From Apoderus coryli (Eukaryota; Arthropoda; Insecta; Coleoptera; Attelabidae): DNA of 64,000 bases. This document shows, piece after piece, positions 45,760 to 58,800 of the stretch. The notes below the pieces were generated by a model. That model was not told the origin of the DNA. It saw only the letters and a list, made by a program, of their open reading frames with translations, and searched no databases. A program made the translations under genes and the position numbers. The DNA is taken from NCBI GenBank assembly GCA_911728435.2, contig OU452210.1:3038001-3102000 (forward strand), written 5' to 3'. Within the stretch, counting starts at the first letter, position 1; each line of letters begins with the position of its first letter.

Positions 45760-48148
45760 TATACAGGGTGTCCTACGGTGGCAACCCATTAGATTATTTC
45801 AGAAACTACTTCAAATTGAATTTTGAAAATTTCAGTGTCTATATTGTCAAATATGCTCTACTCAAATAATATAATACCAACGGCATAGCACTTCCGGTTA
45901 TACCGGAAGTTGATGGCAACTTTGTTATTTTAAATGGAACACCCTATATATTATTACATTTTCGGGTTCTAAATTAGATTTTAGACATATTTCATGTATC
46001 ATGTCCTATACCTAACGTCAGTCGTGTTTGACTTATATCAAGATTTATGTTTAGGGCTCCATAAGAATTCCGTTTTTTCCTTGTAAATCAGTATTTAATA
46101 ATTATTTTGCAGGTATTTTCTTATCAGGTGGGATCTTCTTTTTCGAATTGACAAGACATTTTCTAATTAGTTTATATAGGGTGGTCAAAAAATTATATTG
46201 AAAACGGTTCAAGAAAAACAGTTGAAAGTCAATTTTTTCAAATGGAATGGGTATATTTTTATTATTTTATCTTCCTTAGCATTAAAAAATAATGCAATTT
46301 TGTAATAGGTTATCATTTTCTAAAATGCATAGTTTTCGAAATATCGTCATTTTAAATTGTTCTGCAGCGCCTACCGTTGTCTCTCTGGAAGCTAGCTAAT
46401 TAATTTAGTTAGCCATGAAAATAATGACATTTCTCTGAATTAGCATAAACGTCAAACTAAATATGAAATTAGTTGTTGCTATCCAACCAGTCATTATTTA
46501 TCAATATTTGTGATCATTATATTTTACAATAACTATTACAAAATGGAAAATATTTATTCATATGCTGATATTGTAAATGTATTATTAATCCATGGAGAAT
46601 GTAACAAAGTGATTAATAGAAAATCCTCTGTCCAAAAAATATTAAAAAGTAGTGGTTTAAATCCATTTAAATTCAAATATCTTTGCGCTCTGGAAGCAGG
46701 TGATGCCGAACGACGTGTACGGTTCTGCGAAACCATTTTAACACGAACGCAAGAAGATCCTGGGTTTCTGCAAAAAGTGATTTGGACAGATGAGTCGAAA
46801 TTTTCGAGAGATGGAATCGTTAACAGACAAAATAGTCATTTTGGGCTTCTGAGAATCCGCACGCTATTCGTGAACGAAATTTTCAAAATAAATTTAGTGT
46901 GAACGTTTTTTGTATGGTGAAAGACACACATGTTGAATATTTTATTTACGAGCATAATTTAAATACGGAAGGTTATCTTTATATTTTGCAAAATGTTATG
47001 GCGCATTTTTTGGATGATCTACCATTAAATGAATTAAGAAGTTGTTGGTACCAGTTAGATGGAGCACCACCTCACTGTGGAAATAGAATCACACAACAGC
47101 TTAATGAAATGTTTGAAGATCGATGGATCAGACGTTTAGGGCCTTGGGATTGGCCAGCGAGATCTCCAGATCTATCACCGCTGGATTTTTATGTTTGGGG
47201 TGCAATTAAACACCCCAATTAATTCAAAAGAAGAATTAGTAGGACGCATCCGAACTTCATTCGAAGCCTTACCTGGAGTCCAAATTGCACGAGCTGTCAC
47301 GAATGAATTTATTGAACGGGTAAATATCGTTAGTTGATTAAATTTTTTTAGTTGAAAATTTATTTAGTTTAATCTTCTGTTCATTTCCATGAATAAATAA
47401 TAAATTTATAATATCAATAAGTATTTTTCATTTTTATTAATTTGACGTTTAGTTTGACGTTAAAATGACAATAATTTCATGGCTAACTAAATTAATTAGC
47501 TAGCTTCCAGAGAGACAACGGCAGGCACTGCAGAAAAATTTAAAATGACGATATTTCGAAAACTATGCATTTTAGAAAATGATAACCTATTACAAAATTG
47601 CATTATATTTTAATGCTAAGGAAGATAAAATAATAATAATATACCCATTCCATTTGAAAAAATTGACTTTCAACTGTTTTTCTTGAACCGTTTTCAATAT
47701 AATTTTTTGACCACCCTGTATAAACTAATCAGCAAATGTCTTGTCAATTCGAAAAAGAAGATCCCACCTGATAAGAAAATACCTGCAAAATAATTATTAA
47801 ATACTGATTTACAAGGAAAAAACGGAATTCTTATGGAGCCCTAAACTGTCAATTTTGACATAAATCTTGATATAAGTCAAAAACGACTGACGTTAGGTAT
47901 AGGACATGATACATGAAATATGTCTGAAATCTTATTTAGAATCCAAAAATGTAATAATATATAGGGTGTTCCATTTGAAATAACAAAGTTGCCATCAACT
48001 TCCTGTATAACCGGAAGTGCTATGCCGTTGCTATTATATTATTTGAGTAGAGCATATTTAACAATATAGACACTGAAATTTTCAAAATTCAATTCGAAGT
48101 AGTTTCTGAAATAATCTAATGGGTTGCCACCGTAGGACACCCTGTATA
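45760..48148. mobile_element. Long-TIR Tc1/mariner (DD41D) element, 2.4 kb, nested ends
   Basis: The left end tatacagggtgtcctacgg (45760) pairs with its complement ending at 48148, and inverted similarity continues about 710 bp inwards, to roughly 46470 on the left and 47438 on the right. Within each arm are further terminal-type sequences: a tatagggtgttcc-type end near 45950/47960 and tatagggtggtcaaaa near 46178/47718. So the arms look like nested ends, outer ones enclosing an inner element that holds the transposase (46543-47337). TA flanks the ends, as expected for the superfamily. Arms differ by scattered substitutions and small indels (an ataaactgtcaattttgaca-type insertion only on the right), so the element is not recent. 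Confidence 0.85.
46543..47337 (+). pseudogene. Tc1/mariner DD41D transposase, frameshifted
   Basis: Starts MENIYSYADIVNVLLIHGEC (ATG at 46543), then jumps to INRKSSVQKILKSSGLNPFK: the first HTH with its PNR motif is deleted. The catalytic domain follows: first Asp in WTDESKF (46789-46791), a one-base deletion near 46842, then VNVFCMVKDTHVEYF, second Asp in YQLDGAPPHC (47058-47060), and third acidic residue in WPARSPDLSPLDFYVWG (Asp, 47184-47186). I count 41 residues between the second and third, hence DD41D. A second frameshift near 47212 precedes the tail INSKEELVGRIRTSFEALPG and a natural stop at 47335-47337. All three catalytic residues survive, but the HTH loss and two frameshifts make it inactive. 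It lies between the inverted arms, as the element's own gene should. Confidence 0.9.
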
Positions 48149-48152
48149 CATT

Positions 48153-48918
48153 ATGTCCACAGAAAAAGTGTTCAAGAGGAAAAACTTTCGTATTTTTCAT
48201 TTTATCGACAAGAGTTACTCTGGATGAAAAGTTTTGCTGGTTCTTAAAGTATGATTGGGATAGAAGAATTTAACATTTCTTATACGGGGTGTTCAGAAAA
48301 TTTAAAAAACTGTAAATGGTACAAGAGTAAAGTGCATTATTTGAGAAGATAGAAAATAAGTTTTCCACTTTTATTTCTTTGTAATCATTAAATTTATTTT
48401 ACATCAATTAATTCCCCAAGTACTGACACCTCCGTGGTATTCGAACATGCGGAGTCACTCAAATATGTTGCGAAGCCACAACACCATTGGTCGAAAAAAT
48501 TGATTCATCAAAAAACATTATTTTCTTATGAAATCATCTTTCCTTACTGCCAACCCGCAAACAAAAATCCAAACGTTTTGCTACATCGCCGGTTTCCAGA
48601 ATATAATTAAAAATTAGCTGTGTGAATGTATTTTGTTGTGTTTTAATATCTTCTGCATTTGCGACTTTTTTATATTTGAGATATTTATTCAGAAAATTAT
48701 TTTATTACAGGCTGCTTTTTACTTCTGAACAACTTTTTCTAATAACTTATTTCCATATCTTCTCAAATAACTTTTTTACTTTGACTCTTATAGCATTTAA
48801 AAAAATGTTAAATTTTTCTATCCCAATCTTACTTTAAGAACTAGCAAAACTTTTTATCAAGAGTAACTTTTTTCGATAAAATGAAAGTTATTCCTCTTGA
48901 ACACTTTTCTTGTGGACA
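48153..48918. mobile_element. Second long-TIR Tc1/mariner element, decayed
   Basis: Left sequence from 48153 (atgtccacag...aagtgttcaagagg) is inverted at about 48760-48918, giving arms of at least 150 bp that include gttttgctrgttcttaaagt and a gattgggatagaa block. An acggggtgttcag terminus occurs inside the left arm (about 48281). A transposase remnant lies between the arms on the minus strand. It sits only a few bases beyond the end of the 45760-48148 element. Confidence 0.7.
48425..48605 (-). pseudogene. Tc1/mariner-type transposase, central remnant
   Basis: The minus strand reads DVAKRLDFCLRVGSKER, a stop, then FHKKIMFFDESIFSTNGVV, a few residues, another stop, and TPHVRIPRRCQYLG. The RLDFCxR, K-I-F-x-DES-F and NG-V landmarks and the following NPH-like segment match the region around the first catalytic Asp of the same broad family as 46543-47337. 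Two in-frame stops and no second or third catalytic box. The remaining domain is lost. Confidence 0.6.
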
Positions 48919-49829
48919 TACTGTAGATGAGTTGCTTATTTTACATGAAATTGGTTTGACAAATTAATCTAGGTGACATGCTATATTTCCAAACAAAGTT
49001 GTTTTTTTATAAACATCAGCTTTTTTTTATTTAAATTATTCCATATTTCGAATAAGATTAGGATGCTGTTTTTTATTTTGATACCTTTTCCTCTATTTAC
49101 GAACGCATATGTAAGCAAGATTTTTATGATACATTTCATAGATTATATTCTATCAAAGTTATAAATAACTAGTCACTATATCTGCTATTAAGAAATATGA
49201 TATTTTTTTAAGTTTTTAACCCCTTTTTACACTTTTTGCGAAAGCCACTGTGATCCATTTTTTTAAATTTTTAAACCCCTTGCCTACGCTCAATGTTACT
49301 CAAAAGTTAATAAGCACCTAGACAGATCTTGTAGTATTTTTGTGCCAAATTTGGTTAAATATCTTAGGGGGTTTTTGAGTTATTGTGGATACACATTTTT
49401 TAAAACTACTTATTTACGAAAACACGTATTTCCAGTGAAATAAAAAACAAATTTCATGAAACTAAGAGCCTCCATATGCATATATTACATAAAATATGAT
49501 ATCTCTTCTACCTTTGGGGACTGATCAAACAGCCTTAAAACATATCTTATCGTCCTATCGAATTCTAAAAAAATATATTTCCTGAAAATGTGATTTCCTA
49601 ATGCAATTGCGGCTACATTTAATAAATTCACGAAGATTTCCAAAATGCCTGCTGTAATTAGTTGTAAAATATATATTCTGTTAACGCACTATAATTGTTT
49701 AGAATTTTAAACATGTTTCGTAACCTAAATGTACAATCATCAGTGTAAAGCCACTCCTTTTATTTTGGTATGACTTTCTGTGCATAGCAAAATAGACTAG
49801 TTCAATAAAGTGGTCTAATAATGACAAAC
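48919..49829. other. No gene seen
   Basis: AT-rich sequence; T-rich frames at 48622-48837 and 48973-49164 are F/L-rich and not convincing. Confidence 0.5.
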
Positions 49830-50490
49830 GCTGAAAGGTGGCTTTCTGAAAATAAACTAATGTTGTTTTCTTTAGAACTAGGCAATCAAATTATGAAATT
49901 CTAAGTCATGTAACGTTAAATGAAAACAGGACAGCCACCACTGACTCAACAAAGTTCCTTGGTTTATTCATTGATGAGTTTTTAAGCTGGCACCATCAAA
50001 TTGACACGTTGTGTGTAACAAATTCAGTTTGTTATAGTATACGAATACTTGGGACCCTGATGCCGAAGAATTGTTTACTTCGCTAATTTTGAATCTTCAA
50101 TCATATATGGAATTTGGTTTTGCGGTGGTAGTCCTAGATCATCAAATGTGTTTGTTATAGAGAAAAAAGTTTTAAGAATAATTTTAGATATGAAATGGAA
50201 AGATTCTTGTAGAGGAAAGTTTAAAGAAAATAAAATACTAACAATTTATGGTAACTATATCTTTGAGTGTTTGTTGTTTTGAATTAAGAATAAAAACATG
50301 TTCAACCCAAATATACAACACAAATTAACATTAATAGAAAAATCAAATTGGTATATGACAATAAGAATAGTTAACAAACTTAAACGTTAAATTTAAGACA
50401 AATGCCAAATTGAAACTGTTTTAAAAGGAAGGTGAAACAAATATTGTTGGATCTGGAGCCATACAGCTTGGACGATTATTTGAGTCCACA
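49830..50490 (+). pseudogene. LINE reverse transcriptase C-terminal fragment
   Basis: In shifting frames: AERWLSENKLMLF (thumb entry), then after a break STKFLGLFIDEFLSWHHQID and TL, SVCYSIRILGTL, SSIIYGIWFCGGSPRSSNVF followed by VIEKKVLRIIL, KDSCRGKFKENKILTIYGNY and a tail ending ILLDLEPYSLDDYLS. These follow the order of the jockey/RTE-type C-terminal region: KFLGxxxD..LSW..HI, YGIxxWG, QKkxxRii, SCRxxF..., ILT. Several frameshifts and stops. No palm domain. Confidence 0.8.
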
Positions 50491-53400
50491 TTAAAGTTCT
50501 ATCTAGATATGTACTTAAAAAGTTAACAAGAATGTTCAATTTCATCTGTCGTTTTAAACAATTACTTAATTTTTATAAAGTAGTCCATACTACTGTGGAT
50601 GTCCAATATATTGGATAATAAAACTAAATAATATCTACTTTAATCTAATGATTTATAAAAAGGAAAAACCCTTTTTATTATGCCAGAGGCATCATAATGT
50701 TTGTTTGTTGAATTTGTTTGTTATATTTGATTTTTGTTGTTCTTTCCACTAAGTTATGTAATTCATATTAATATCCAAACTGAAACGAAATGCCAGCTTC
50801 TAATACAAATACATATTTTTAATTTAAAACACAGAATAGAACAACCATACACCCTTTCCAAAATCATTAACTTAATCACTTTATAGGATCAGCCTTGTTA
50901 CTGTAAAAGATTATCTTAAATACAATGTGTTTACAGGACGTCTCCATGACAAAATCAGGGCTTAGTTCAGCGGTCAGTATACACATTATCCTTTCAGATA
51001 AACGACCTCTGAGATTCTAGATTTAAATACAAATAAATAATTCCATTACATCATAGTAGGATAACACTGAGCTCTGATTATTATTAGTTGGAAAGTATTA
51101 AATTAAGGTATATGACTTACATAGATGTCTATCTCTATACAGTGTGAATCGCGACTAATCAGGTGCTTTATTACAAGAAAGGTACAACGAAGTTTTGAAT
51201 TTTTTGTGTTGTGGATACATTTTGAAAATACTGAGTATTTTACAAAGTATACCAAAAAGTATGGCGTTTCAATATTATGTATGTCAGTTGAAATAATAGG
51301 TATGTCAGTTGCGTACCTAGTCAAATTACGAGGCAACCAGATGCAGTGTTAGTTCATATTCTACAGACATGGTGTCCCTAATTTATACACTCATAGTTAT
51401 ATTTTTTCAAATGGAACTCCATATTATATTTTCTTCCGAAAAATGCTAAATTGAATTTTTTATCGAGTTGTAATAAGTATTGGCGTGATATGTATATATC
51501 ACGCTTACTTTTTAAATAATACAGAAATACGTTTAATATTGCATGAATTTATTTGTGCACCCTGTATTTTATTTACCCTATAATTTCAAGATATATTTTT
51601 CTTATACTTAAAGAACAACTTGAAATTGTTATTTGTTTAGATTAAAACAATTTCCGACATAATTTTACAAAGTTTCTTAATAAAACAATACAGGAAATAA
51701 GAAAGAAAACATAAACGACTAATAAAAAGTTTTAACGTTTTGACATTTTTTAAGCCCAGTACTAAATGGTTCGGCAAGCTATAAGATGCAATCGTAAGTC
51801 GTGAGTGAAATCTTGTGGATTCGTATTGACACACAGCAATTATTGTGGTGCACAATTTCTGAAAACATCCCTTTATTTATTTTTACAACCGTTTATGTCT
51901 ACACGGGGTAAACCATAATAACCATATAGAAGGAAATCTGCTTGTGCATTCATTTGTTGTTTTCGGGTAATATGCGACAGTAAGTTTCCAAAACGTCTAA
52001 TTGTCCTTGGAAGAATCATTTATCAAAAATGCCTCTCTAAATTTTATTTCAATAATTCTCAAAACTAGAGATTAGTAGTATGATAGTATGTCAAAATGCT
52101 CGATTAAAAACTAGTCCTTTCCTCCATACTTTGCTCACAACTTTGTTGAATATCGTTGTCCTAATCAGTAATATATTGACGAAGTAACTATAAAAAAATG
52201 CTACGAAATAAAGTAAATAAATTTTTCATTGCATACAGTGAAATGCTTTTCTTTCTAGTAAAATCCAAATTTAGTTAGAAGTCCCCGCGATGCTATACGA
52301 TGCAGATTATTGTAAATTTATTTCCAGAGGTGCCTGAGGTATGGCATCGAGCCAGAATATCAATGAGAGCCGCCCTCTCTAACCAATGGCGTTACAATTT
52401 GTGACATCATTGAAATTAAGAATTGAACAGTTATCTACTTTTTTCCGATTGAATAAATTACACACAATATAATCTACACAAAATCTAATAGAATTATAAA
52501 TAATAAATAGTATACATATAGTAAAAAAACATAATTTAATTACCTAATTTGATTAGGTTTTTTAAGTAAATACCTATTATAGATCCTCTGGCTGAAAGAC
52601 TTGTAGTCAATGCCAATTATCAAACAAAAAATCCAGTCGTTCATAAGGCAGCTCCAATTATAGGTACTAACCTGATTAAGCAACTTGGTTAACGACAAAA
52701 ATAGTTTCTTTAGCAGTTCTTATCTGAAACTTCTAAGGTTACTAGGCCGTCGTGTTGTAGAATTTCTTTAACCAACACAAGCCGACCACCCGTATTAGCG
52801 GAACATTGAGAAGGAGTTCTACAAAAGGACGCGACGGCCTAATAACCCGAGAAACTTTAATTTTGGTGTAATTTGAATGTAATCCAAGTTTTGATTTGTC
52901 GGTGCAGGACAAATCGAAACTTGGATTATATAATTTCGAGGAAGCAATTTCTACTTGAAGGGTTTTGAATGTAATGTAACACGCATATGCCTATTCCATG
53001 TAGTATATCTTACACATTTTATAACACCTAGTATTAGCTTTAAAATGGAAAAATCTCTTTTTAAGCATATTCATATATTAAGTATATATATTTTCCTATT
53101 TTTCAATTTTATTAGGTATAACTTCAAAAAAGAAGAAGAAAAATACGTTTTAGTAGTCCTAGCCAAAGAATGTTTAGTTTCAATTTTATTGTATAAATCT
53201 AATCGTAAATAAATTATATCTAATATAATATACAATAAATATTAAATCATATAGTTTAAACAGGTTATCTTTTGATTACGAATTCCAAATTTATTATGGT
53301 TACATTTGTTTGTCTATTTGTTCCTACAATCGTTATAATTATCCTCTAAATGATTTGAATTTAAAAATTTCGAATTATGGGACGCCTATGTTAACTAACC

Positions 53401-54050
53401 TGACATGGAGACAGTTTATGTATTTGCAGGATTGAATTGAATCTTCTAATTCCTATATAGCTTGTACCTAATCCTAAAGACGGGGAGAGTAAATTTGAAT
53501 TATAGCTATTATTTCACACATTATATATATTGGCACTTTCAACATATGTCAAAGAGCAGAAATGTAAAAGCAATTTTATAAAAGAAAAAAGTTTTAATTT
53601 TTTCTTATTCTCATTTTCTCCTGATTTATAGAATGATTGTGGTTTGCTGTTGGCTTCATTCCGTTTATATGTGCCTATTTTTCTCCCAAACATTCTTTTT
53701 AAACTCTTAAGAAACTTAATTTTTTGCTTGACTGAACTGTGGATTTTCTTGAATGATGATCGCACAATTTAATGTTATTTATCTTTTTATACCCCCAATG
53801 ATATGTTTAAATAAGTATAAGTTAAAACAATAAATTTAAAAATGGTTTTCGTAAATATTTCTATTTTTTCACATACATTCCAGTTGCAAAGGTATATTTT
53901 ATTGCACCTCAAGGGCACTTCGAGAAAGAAAAATAGACGCTGATTGCTCAATCTTTAAGAAGATGGAAGTAGTGAGTTTCAAAATGGACAATGAAATAGT
54001 TTCATTTAACATATATTAGTATTAGCAGAGATTAATACATACATACAATT
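50491..54050. other. No recognised gene
   Basis: 3.5 kb with small hairpins (for example gcgtgatat with its complement near 51483-51504, and 52880-52928) but no convincing coding. Open frames of 72-85 codons (51637-51855, 52955-53212, 53514-53765) lack recognisable domains. Confidence 0.4.
52880..52928. repeat. 21-bp inverted repeat, one mismatch
   Basis: 52880-52900 and 52908-52928 are reverse complements except one base; the 7-base loop is ggtgcag. The neighbouring aggccgtcg (about 52744) and cgacggcct (about 52832) form a further, wider pair. Confidence 0.8.
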
Positions 54051-54063
54051 AATAATGAGTGTA

Positions 54064-54130
54064 TAATCATTGGTATAAGCAACGTCTCAATGATAAAGAC
54101 ACCGAAGAGATGGTTCGAATCCAGCACCTA
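54064..54130 (+). mobile_element. tRNA-like sequence (possible SINE fragment)
   Basis: A perfect B-box-type ggttcgaatcc at 54112-54122 follows a gtct/agac stem-like pair (about 54085-54101) and a weak A-box region (attggtataagc). It does not fold into a full tRNA cloverleaf by eye. Confidence 0.35.
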
Positions 54131-56277
54131 CGTGTTTTGTGGTAGAACAGGTTTGACATATACCTTCGACAACGTTAGAACATGGTGAGAAATGAAATAC
54201 TTTTATAGGCGATCCAAAAAGTTCGATCTTTCAGATTAAACATAATCATTTTATAGAATAGCCAGTATGGGGTCAGAGATCTGCTCATAAAACTATATAC
54301 GTTTTATTTCCAGTCAAAAATGAGACCAGCGAGCGTCGAAATACTGTCGGATTCCATGCGAAGTTTGCAATCAACAATATTACATGAATTACATTTTTAC
54401 AATGTTTAATTTTATTTGAGGTAATTCCGGGTTATATTATACTTAGGTATATGTTAAAAGAGAAATTCAATTTTTTCTTCCACAAAATGACTAAATGTAT
54501 ATTGTCGATGTACTGATGTACAAGCTGAGCCACTGATCATAAACATCATGGGTCCGAAAGAAGCCTCGCTAAGCTAAGGATAAAGACTGTGTTATTTTAT
54601 GGACTATTATTTCGTTAATATCTTAAAACCAAATTAGTCTGCGATAGATCTAAAATAAGCTGTGTTTTTTCAGTGCGAAATCTTGTAAGAATTATTTTAT
54701 ATTGTTCAATTATTTAATTTTTTGTTTTCCAAACTAAACAAACATAACCAGGCCGAGTAAAGTCATTTTCTCTTGAAAAAGAAGTAAGTACCATCTTAAG
54801 AGAGTTTGCGGATTAAAACAAGTTTTTAATGGAACTCCAGGAGTTGGTACTTGCCAAAGTTATTATCGGAGATACACAAGAAAAATCAAACGTTTTCAAC
54901 AATTTGAGAGTTAGTTTTTTGAATATTATTAAGAATTTCTTCATCAAAAAAAATATTAAAATATGTTTATTTGATATAAAAATGTATTTTTTACGTAAGT
55001 TTCAATAATGAGAATTTTATGTGTTGAATATGATAAAACAACACATTTGTAGAACATAACATATAAAATACCATATTCCCTAAAATCGAAACAGGACAGG
55101 CAAATTTTCAAAATGTAATAAAAATTCGCTAAACAGAAAAAATATTAATAAATACATCTAAAACACTGATATTAATTAAGGAAAAAATATTGAAACTGAA
55201 AAAAGTTTGTCAAAGCAATTTGTATCGATAGGTAGTTAATTTGTCCGTCTGTTTTATTGCATCGAACAGTTTCGATGAATAAGCTGTAAAAGCTCACATT
55301 AGACTGGGCAGAACGCTGCCTGAAGGGTATAGAGGCGGAGATAGAGCAAAGAGGGAAATACAAACGTGGTCGTTAAAGAAATTGCCTTATTGATGACCAC
55401 AGATTTCATCGCTTCTTTTGGCCAGCAGTAACTGTAACAATTCTTTATCCTATTAAACTAACTACAAAACACTATTACTCAGCAAAAAATAAAAAGAAAA
55501 CAGGTCTAAATTATTTCCCTTTGTCAGTTCTGTTTTTATTACTCTTTCGCAATTGTTGTTTTTCTTTCTTTATTTACAAGAAATTTGTTATGATCAGCAA
55601 TTGGATTAGAGCATGTATACTTTGTTTATAATCTAGGGAAACCAATTCAAAAGTTCCACTTCCAATTTGACCTCATTGTAACTGCACCAAACTTCAATAA
55701 TATTAACAATATGTTTTTGTTAATATAATTAAGATTTATGTACACTACGCTGTATTAACAAAATGTAATCGTTGTTACAATTAAGTTTATTTATCAGATT
55801 AACATTCCGATTTTGTTGATAAAATGAAACCATACGAAACTTAATACTAACAAAATGTGTACATTGTTAATTGTTACAACAAAATTTGTTTGTAGTAATA
55901 AGAAGTTGCTTTACTTCATTTTCAGTGGTTAAACTTAAGATTAATATAGAAAAGCTCAATGCACATTGTGAAATTTTCGATACTGATTCTAGATATACAT
56001 GGAGGAATATATTGAAGTTCGACACCAAACGCGCAGTTGTAATATTATATAGTGATTGTTATAATTAGTACAACTTACCTTTAAAATAAAATACAGTAAG
56101 TTATCAAAAACGATGGATCGGGCAAAAAAAAAACACTATAATAATACGACTTGATACCGGACTTCGTATTTTCTAATAAAATACCCGCAATAATTGGCTG
56201 AAAACGACTACTCGGCTATTTCAAGTTGTCAGGGTAGATTTTTAAGGGAGGGGATATCTATATTAATTTCGGTTGTT
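54131..56277. other. No gene seen
   Basis: A frame of 63 codons on the minus strand (55172-55363) and 65 on the plus strand (55871-56068) lack recognisable domains. Confidence 0.5.
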
Positions 56278-56485
56278 TTCTCAACAAATTATTTCATCCG
56301 GGTTTGTAAAACTTATAAAATTATACAGGGCGAGAGATAGGGAGAAAATATGTTGTCACAACAATTTTTTTCATAGCTGTTCGTAAAAGTTATAAGTTAT
56401 ACGGGGACATAGATAGAGTTATAACACGTTATGAAACTCTGTTTTCACAACAAATTTTTTCATAGCTGTTCGTCATAGTTTTAAA
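56278..56485. repeat. Three imperfect tandem units of about 80-90 bp
   Basis: Starts at about 56280, 56358 and 56446 each read caacaa followed by a T-run, ttcat, a gttcg/gtttg and a taaaa/tatag segment. Units 2 and 3 share the ttttttcatagctgttcgt block almost exactly; unit 1 is more diverged. The linkers contain ggg-aga(t)agag-type text. Confidence 0.65.
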
Positions 56486-58429
56486 ACGATGGTAAATTAA
56501 CAATATTGTCAAAATTGTTTGATGTTAAAATGATTAAAATTAGTCAATCTTGTAAATCTTGGTTTGTCTTAAAAACAAAGTTGTAGTTACATAAACAATT
56601 GCTACTTCCATGTTCATTCAAAATACTGGACTTTTACGTAATATTAACAAATCTAATTATTTTTGTGTCAACAACAATAACAGATTGGTAATATGTACGA
56701 TTATTTTTTCTGTGTATAACCACACATCTTAATGGTACGCCCGTATACACATACATTTTCATAAATGCGTCTTGCTTGTCATTGAAAAATATTCTCTATT
56801 ATGGCTGGGACAAGTTGTTAAATGTCGAACTCGCTCAAAATTAGTATTTAAATTTAACATTAATAATGAAGTCAACGTCTAATATTAGAGAATAAAAAGT
56901 GGTAATATGACTAGTGAATAAAAGTTTTATTTAAAAAAAAACATATAATTTCCTGAGTAAAAATACGAGTATATATCACACACATTCTATATTCATTGAA
57001 AGTATGTTATTATGCGTATTTGTAGTTGAACGTTGAAAACATATGCATTTTTCAATTTAGTACTTTAAATTAGGTTAAATATTTGTCACCTTCAAAATAT
57101 TTATTTCATTGATGTAACAAAATTTCATTCCAATTCGTTTAACCGAGCATATGATTTTGTTCCATTGATCTCAAAGAAACTCAGCGGGTGTGATTTAAAA
57201 ATTAGTACCCCCATGCGGTTATTTTATTTCCTATCGCATCGTATTTTTCTCAAAACTACTCAGATATCCACCCAAGCTTATAAAACCGGTAAAAAGCATC
57301 GAAGGATCTTATTCTGATTTAATGAGTTTAATGTCATTATCTGCAACGATTTTCCGCGTTCGGGTCCCTACTGTCGGCGTTTAGACGCATTTGAACTCGT
57401 TGAGGTGGAAGCAAATGCAGGCAGACGCTAGATATTTGGCACTTTTTTAACCGGGCTTTTACCTCTGCCACTTTCTTTAATACAACGTCAAAGCTCATAG
57501 GCCCAGCATAGTAACCAAATTTTTTGCTACCTGTTTGACCGAGTTTTAATTGCTTGATTGCCCTTTTATAAATTTCATTTGAGGTTAAATATTATGTTTA
57601 CTAAAAGTACTATATTTATAAAGGAAAAGTTGTGAAGGAAACTAATTATTAATTAACTCTGTTTTATAATATGTTCTTATTCTATAACAATAAATCTAGT
57701 CGGATATCAATTGGGAAAACATTGTTTGATATGTTTCGTTTCACTAGGATTGATGTTCGGTAGGTAGGTACTTACAAAATGACAAACTAAACGCAGAAAA
57801 TTAGTTGGCAAATTATATTACATGACTTATTTTATTGAATGATTGTAACAATGGAATGTACGGTTGTAATAATGTACTACTATCCAGTGATTGATGCAAT
57901 GATATATTAAATTCAGCAATTAAATATCATGTCTTTAAATATAGGTTTACTTTCCTAAATATTTTTAATATAGCTTTACGATTGAAAAGTTGGTATTACT
58001 AAATCCCTTCCAAATAATATTATATGGGTTATAGTTTTACCCCAGCAAAATCCGAAATATAATTTAAATATTACATAATCGGAGATTACCCGGGTAAACC
58101 GCTGTTGCTTGATAAATGTTGGGTATATTAACATCAATGTTGTACCTATAATAGATACACTTAATAATAGACGAGCTACAAGCTATTTCATCAAAAATGC
58201 ATGCTTATTTCGTACATTAGAAAATATAATAATTAATGTATGTATATTTTAGACGATATTTTATTGAAGAGAATCTCATCAATGGCATAGAATTATTATA
58301 AATTATTACCATTGTTCTGGCAGTAGGTGGTAATCAGATGAAACTGTGAAACTTTTTCCACTAAATCAAATTAGTTGAACTAATTCTTTAATGCGCATAA
58401 TCAATAATCAACTGATTGGCCCCTAACGA
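56486..58429. other. No gene seen
   Basis: The 57340-57530 part is richer in G+C without any visible domain. Nothing else is supported. Confidence 0.5.
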
Positions 58430-58800
58430 TATTTTGAGAACTGTCCAGTCCATTTTTAAAGCTGTTCAGCGAGCACGCCGTAACCACCTCCACAGGCATT
58501 GAGTTTCCGACATACACGACACGAATAATCAGAAAATTATGTTACGTCTTACATGATATAAGTCCAGATTAATACTATTATTGTCTGGTTTGTAAGTCAC
58601 TATCAAATCTCCTCTTTCCAGTCATTTCAGTTTCAGTGAGCGGTCTTCATAACACAAACAACTTAAGCTCAAAGTTGTCACACTTCTCTGCACTCTCTCG
58701 ATGGCCTTACTATCCTTGATATAATATGGACAGCATATTGTCTGTGCAAACGCGAGTACGGGTCTTATGAGATCCTCGCAATCAAATCGCTTGTTCGGCC
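58430..58800 (-). pseudogene. LINE reverse transcriptase C-terminal fragment
   Basis: Minus-strand translation: EDLIRPVLAFAQTICCPYYI followed by KDSKAIERVQRSVTT, SCLCYEDRSLKLK, a stop, then RGDLIVTYKPDNNS and YHVRRNIIF. This is the C-terminal end of CR1-like LINE proteins: VW.PYY..D...IERVQRxxT, YexRLxxLxLxxL, RGDLIxxYKxx. One stop, small indels. No upstream palm in the window on this strand. Confidence 0.8.

Noticed and set aside
52325..52415. Possible internal exon after a tttccag acceptor (EVPEVWHRARISM...)
   Set aside because: No donor site in phase at its end, a stop within about 25 codons and no known domain.
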